From Limnoraphis robusta CS-951 (GTDB taxonomy: Bacteria > Cyanobacteriota > Cyanobacteriia > Cyanobacteriales > Microcoleaceae), in assembly GCF_000972705.2 (NCBI RefSeq), contig NZ_LATL02000061.1, forward strand, positions 1 to 16,228: a stretch of 16,228 nt of DNA, read 5' to 3'. How positions within the stretch are numbered: position 1 is the stretch's first letter; the number at the start of each line of letters is the position of its first letter. Below the pieces are notes generated by a model, which did not search any database, was not told the DNA's origin, and was given only the letters and a program-made list of their open reading frames with translations. Below, piece after piece: positions 13,374 through 16,228 of this stretch. A program made the translations under genes and the position numbers.

Positions 13374-14732
13374 ATGCTATTAGTTCCGATAGCAGAGGGA
13401 AACCGAATTTTGACGATGTTAGAGCAAGCAGCCCAGTTAAAACAGGCGTTAGTGGATTTTGTCTATGATGCAGAGGGAGACTTAGCTGTTGCCTTTGAAC
13501 AGTATGTCGCCACTCATGGGAGTCGAGATCGTCAAGATATTCGTCTGCAAAACTTGGTTGTAGATATGTTTTTAAATTCCGGGGAAGTTGACGATCAAAC
13601 TCCGATTGATTTATTCTTGGCGAGTGAGTCGGACTTAAGTGCTAGCGATCGCGATCTGGTTAAACATTGGCAGCAAACCTTCACAGGCTTATTTGAAATC
13701 ATAGAGATTCAGCCCGAAAGTTTCAAGTTAATGAACTGGTTAACGGCTAAATATTATACGGTTTTTCCGAGTCCCGAAATTTCTCAGTCAGACATGGATA
13801 AATGGAAACCGGGTGATATTTTGCTGAGTCGTATTGCTCCTTTACCGGATGGAAACTGGATGTTTTCTGGGGCTTGTATTCCCAAAGGAAAACTGGGTAA
13901 ACCTAAACTTGCGGTTGTTATTGGTGAATTTAAGGATAACTATCCAAATCAACTCTATGGAGATGCACCTGATCTTTTAGAAAAAGCCTGGGAATCTGTG
14001 CTTCAATACCATCAAGAATTTGTTGATTGTTTGGGAAGTGATCGTATTTTATTACCGGGATATCAGCTTAACAAAAAAATTACTGAATTGCAAGAAAGAT
14101 TAAGCAAAAAACAATTAGAAGCGGCAGGAATTGATAGTTCAAAATCTCTCAAACAGATTATTCAAGAAGCGGGAGTCGATGAGACTGAAATCAAAGCTTC
14201 AGCCACAGAAGCGGGTGTCGATGAGAAATCAGTTGAACAAGTGTTAGGAAATAATGACTCTCCGATGCTTTTTCCCAAAGTACAACTTCCCGATGAAATC
14301 AAACGGGCGGAACAAGTCATGGCTTTTTCTCATCCTCGTTGGGGTCAAATGTTCGTTCCAACTTATCCTAAATTTGTGAGTGTACTTAAAGCAGAAGATC
14401 CGGTTACTCAACCCAATTCTGATAAACTGGTGCGAAAGTATTTAGAAGATAAAGAGATTAATACTTTTATTTGGCAACAACTGAAAGAAGAATATCCAAC
14501 TCAACTAGAAACTCTCTTAAAAGCAGTATTAGAACGTCCCGATTTTCACTTAGAACGAGATTTTGAATCGATGCTCAAACAATACAATAAATCTCTAGAA
14601 CCTCAACTTCCAGAAATTGCCAGTGTTCCTCAACATCTGCATCAGTTATTTGAGGAAGCCGTTGCTCAGGTACAGTCCAAATCTAAAAGTAGTAAGAAGA
14701 AAAAGAAAGGCAAGGGTTTTCAAGAAGTTTAA
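13374..14732 (+). CDS. Hypothetical 452-residue protein with basic C-terminal tail
   Basis: I do not recognise this family. The protein is soluble, without a signal peptide or membrane helix. An N-terminal helical part (15-130) is followed by a beta-rich segment with KWKPGDILLSRIAPLPDGNW (143-162) and SGACIPKGKLGKPKLAVVIG (165-184). A helical middle part follows, with two related units EAGVDETEIK and EAGVDEKSVE at 265-289. A helical C-terminal part ends in a lysine-rich tail (KSKSSKKKKKGKG, 436-448) suggesting nucleic-acid or membrane contact. ATG 13374 gives MLLVPIAEGNR; a second Met (codon 15, 13416) begins a more helix-like MLEQAAQLKQALVDF and is an alternative start. Codon use looks like the neighbours. 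The context offers no clear functional clue. Confidence 0.75.
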   Translation: MLLVPIAEGNRILTMLEQAAQLKQALVDFVYDAEGDLAVAFEQYVATHGSRDRQDIRLQNLVVDMFLNSGEVDDQTPIDLFLASESDLSASDRDLVKHWQQTFTGLFEIIEIQPESFKLMNWLTAKYYTVFPSPEISQSDMDKWKPGDILLSRIAPLPDGNWMFSGACIPKGKLGKPKLAVVIGEFKDNYPNQLYGDAPDLLEKAWESVLQYHQEFVDCLGSDRILLPGYQLNKKITELQERLSKKQLEAAGIDSSKSLKQIIQEAGVDETEIKASATEAGVDEKSVEQVLGNNDSPMLFPKVQLPDEIKRAEQVMAFSHPRWGQMFVPTYPKFVSVLKAEDPVTQPNSDKLVRKYLEDKEINTFIWQQLKEEYPTQLETLLKAVLERPDFHLERDFESMLKQYNKSLEPQLPEIASVPQHLHQLFEEAVAQVQSKSKSSKKKKKGKGFQEV

Positions 14733-14750
14733 GGAATCATGATTTATAGA

Positions 14751-14807
14751 GGAGTTGTAATAGAATTCTGTTTGCTGATCATAAAAAACAGAGCCTCTTA
14801 CAGCTCC
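14751..14807 (+). terminator. Nested stem-loop after the 452-residue gene
   Basis: An outer stem, GGAGTTGTAA (14751-14760) with TTACAGCTCC (14798-14807; one G-T), encloses an inner stem, TCTGTTT (14767-14773) with AAACAGA (14786-14792). It begins 18 bp after the stop and probably protects or ends the 3' end of that transcript; no T-run follows it. Confidence 0.45.
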
Positions 14808-14862
14808 GCTCAAGAATCGTTCTACTGTCTTACCTGTCCCTATGCACCTTGTTCATACAGTC

Positions 14863-14883
14863 AAACTCTGAAAAAAAGAGTTT
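14863..14883. terminator. Likely bidirectional terminator between convergent genes
   Basis: AAACTCT (14863-14869) with AGAGTTT (14877-14883), loop GAAAAAA. The right side continues into TTTAGTTTAATTTTT for plus-strand transcripts; the minus strand reads T-rich loop sequence. It lies between the 452-residue gene and the convergent GlsB-like gene. Confidence 0.5.
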
Positions 14884-14909
14884 AGTTTAATTTTTGTATT
14901 TAGTTCAGT

Positions 14910-15182
14910 TTAGGCGTGTCTTGCAACTAATCCCCAGATAAAGATCAAAAGCATTGCACCTAATACTGCAAAGATAATACTTGGAATGGTTAATGCTCCG
15001 GCTGAGGCGGCGGCGGCACCGCTACTTCCCAATAAAGTTTGACCCAGATAACCACCAACTAATGCACCTAAGATTCCTAGTCCTAATGTGGCAAAAATAC
15101 CGCCTCCTTGATTACCCGGGTAAATTAGTTTTGCAAGCGCACCTGCAATCAAACCCAAAGCTAACCAAGCTAAAATACCCAT
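14910..15182 (-). CDS. GlsB/YeaQ/YmgE-type stress response membrane protein
   Basis: 90 residues with three glycine-rich hydrophobic helices (about 3-20, 29-50 and 64-85). The opening MGILAWLALGLIAGALAKLI and the segment GILGALVGGYLG are typical of the transglycosylase-associated (GlsB/YeaQ/YmgE) family, small inner-membrane proteins linked to general or envelope stress. The frame could begin at TTG 15197, but the first codons there contain AGGA, the ribosome-binding site of the ATG at 15182. I use that ATG, where the family homology starts. The gene is monocistronic on the minus strand and is separated from the next plus-strand gene by 238 bp. Confidence 0.9.
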   Translation of the reverse strand: MGILAWLALGLIAGALAKLIYPGNQGGGIFATLGLGILGALVGGYLGQTLLGSSGAAAASAGALTIPSIIFAVLGAMLLIFIWGLVARHA

Positions 15183-15420
15183 AATTTTTTTCCTCAAATT
15201 TTTTTCTTGATGTTCTTATCCTATCGCTTTCAGCAGTAGAGCGTCTTCTACCAATAGAAGGAACATATTTAGAGTCCATAGAAAGAGGAAGTGTTAATAA
15301 TTCTCTATCTGGAGAAATAGCTTTTTATTCACAAGCTCATCACTCAGAGAGATGATTTAACGTCTCATTTAATTCTATATTTAAGTCTAATGAAGTTCCC
15401 AATGAACAGGAATAAAAAAG

Positions 15421-15627
15421 ATGAATTTACTGATGAATGCTGGCATAGATGCCGCTCCTCATTTTCCAGTTTCAGCCGTAGTTGTAGGAGTTGTTGGCTT
15501 TCTTGCAGCGACTTCAATTGGTTCTATTGCCTGGTACAATTCTAAACGACCTCCGGGTTGGGAAAATAAAGAACGTCCTGATTTTGTTCCCAATGTGGAT
15601 AAGTCAGAAGATCCGGGTCTAGGTTAA
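15421..15627 (+). CDS. Small one-helix membrane protein, hypothetical
   Basis: 68 residues: a short N-terminus, one hydrophobic helix (about 17-39: SAVVVGVVGFLAATSIGSIA), then a conserved-looking hydrophilic tail, WYNSKRPPGWENKERPDFVP. It looks like a cyanobacterial thylakoid or inner-membrane small protein, but I cannot name a family. AGGA (15408-15411) lies 9 nt before ATG 15421. It is 118 bp upstream of the Psb34-motif gene on the same strand, possibly co-regulated. Confidence 0.65.
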   Translation: MNLLMNAGIDAAPHFPVSAVVVGVVGFLAATSIGSIAWYNSKRPPGWENKERPDFVPNVDKSEDPGLG

Positions 15628-15733
15628 TAGATCACTAAAATTCCTAGCATTTTGAATGTTTTTAAATAAGCTAGATCATGCTATAACTCATTTTCAACGA
15701 TTTAGCTTTCACTTGTAGTTTATCTCTTTTAAT

Positions 15734-15740
15734 AAGGAGG
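15734..15740 (+). promoter_or_regulatory. Strong Shine-Dalgarno of the last gene
   Basis: AAGGAGG ends 5 nt before ATG 15746. It is one of the strongest ribosome-binding sites in the window and fixes the start of this short gene. Confidence 0.75.
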
Positions 15741-15745
15741 ATATT

Positions 15746-16063
15746 ATGGCTGATACTCATAAGAAAACGGGTGGCGATGAAGGTCATTATGATCGTAACA
15801 TTCAACCTGCTGAAGTTGGCGCTCGTCAGGATAGAGAGGGTGATCAATATAAAAAGTTGCCTGAAAAAGAAGGCGGAATTGATACGACTAAAGGCTACAC
15901 TGTTGATCAAGAAGGGTTAGCAAATAATTACGCCATTGAACCTGAAATGTACGTTAATACACCTGGAGATTTACGGGAAGAAGAGGAAGCTGAAAAACAA
16001 GAACGGGTGGAAGAGTTAAAAGAGGTTAAAAAACACGGTCAAAAAGGTCAAGGTGTGATCTAA
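15746..16063 (+). CDS. Small soluble protein with a Psb34/Hlip-like N-terminal-arm motif
   Basis: 105 residues, very hydrophilic, with no membrane helix. Residues 50-70 read GYTVDQEGLANNYAIEPEMY followed by Val. This resembles the arm of cyanobacterial Psb34 (Ssl1498 family) and high-light-inducible proteins, which runs roughly G-x-T-x-x-x-G-x-L-N-N-F/Y-A-x-E-P-x-M-Y and helps them dock on the CP47 side of photosystem II. In those proteins a membrane helix follows. Here a charged coiled-coil-like stretch follows instead (75-97, EEEEAEKQERVEEL), after an N-terminal disordered part rich in D, K, E and G. I infer a soluble stress or photosystem-associated protein; the motif match is from memory of the family. 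The gene has a strong ribosome-binding site and ends before a strong terminator. Confidence 0.75.
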   Translation: MADTHKKTGGDEGHYDRNIQPAEVGARQDREGDQYKKLPEKEGGIDTTKGYTVDQEGLANNYAIEPEMYVNTPGDLREEEEAEKQERVEELKEVKKHGQKGQGVI

Positions 16064-16068
16064 TCTAG

Positions 16069-16107
16069 GCTTTATCTCCAAAAAAGATAGATAGGAGCTT
16101 TATCTCC
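16069..16107. repeat. Direct repeat of 11 bp at the 3' end of the last gene
   Basis: GCTTTATCTCC occurs at 16069-16079 and again at 16097-16107, the second copy leading into the terminator arm. It could be a slippage or duplication trace. Confidence 0.45.
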
Positions 16108-16153
16108 CGCAAAGGTTTGCCCAATCTTGCAAACTTCAATAGCGGGAGTTTTT
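16104..16153 (+). terminator. Strong intrinsic terminator after the Psb34-motif gene
   Basis: Outer stem CTCCCGC (16104-16110) with GCGGGAG (16142-16148), inner stem GTTTGC (16115-16120) with GCAAAC (16129-16134), followed by TTTTT (16149-16153). It begins 41 bp after the stop. Confidence 0.8.
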
Positions 16154-16228
16154 CTGATCTAAATTTTCAAAAATATTAAGCTGTAAAAATATTGTTATAA
16201 AAATCAGTCTTTTGACGGATTAGTTTAT

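Noticed and set aside
15183..15197. TTG start five codons upstream of the GlsB-like ATG
   Set aside because: The TTG and next codons form the AGGA ribosome-binding site of the ATG at 15182.

Overview
The window looks like part of a cyanobacterial chromosome. It carries ndhC-ndhK-ndhJ in the gene order of the photosynthetic NDH-1 complex. It has six HIP1 octamers (GCGATCGC, at 4895, 9760, 9882, 11497, 12358 and 13645), a signature repeat of many cyanobacteria. Its last gene contains a motif resembling the N-terminal arm of Psb34/Hlip proteins. I cannot name the genus. No tRNA, rRNA or CRISPR array is visible.

Left part (1-2560). The C-terminal part of a TnpB-type protein runs in from the left edge and ends 66 bp before ndhC. 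The ndhCKJ operon follows. After it comes a 443-bp gene-poor stretch holding a hairpin, a truncated second TnpB 3' end, and an RNA-like structure typical of IS200/IS605-type right ends. The NDH-1 operon therefore lies between two unrelated TnpB relics.

Middle part (2560-6762). A calcium-loop-rich protein with four SdrD-B-like domains (true start probably GTG at 2560), a lone M16 zinc peptidase, and a convergent DUF3616 protein.

Stress block (6817-16063). A minus-strand run encodes a DUF1206 membrane protein, a DUF2382 protein and a PRC-barrel/DUF2382 (AvaK/YsnF-like) protein. A plus-strand run starts 226 bp away, with a YflT/GSP17M-like glycine-zipper protein carrying a repeated charged tail and a BON-domain lipoprotein. 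Next come a K+-channel-like protein with an unusual filter, a half-length Na+/Ca2+-exchanger-like protein, a small two-helix membrane protein and an unrecognised 452-residue protein. The block ends with a GlsB/YeaQ-type membrane protein (minus strand), a one-helix small protein and a soluble Psb34-motif protein, closed by a strong terminator. Most of these families are linked to envelope, osmotic or general stress, so I read the region as a stress-adaptation neighbourhood. That is inferred from domain content, not demonstrated.

Most promising for follow-up: the half-size exchanger next to the odd-filter channel, the Psb34-like motif in a soluble protein, the paired divergent DUF2382/YflT-like genes, and the orphan TnpB guide-RNA-like remnant just upstream of the SdrD-B gene.
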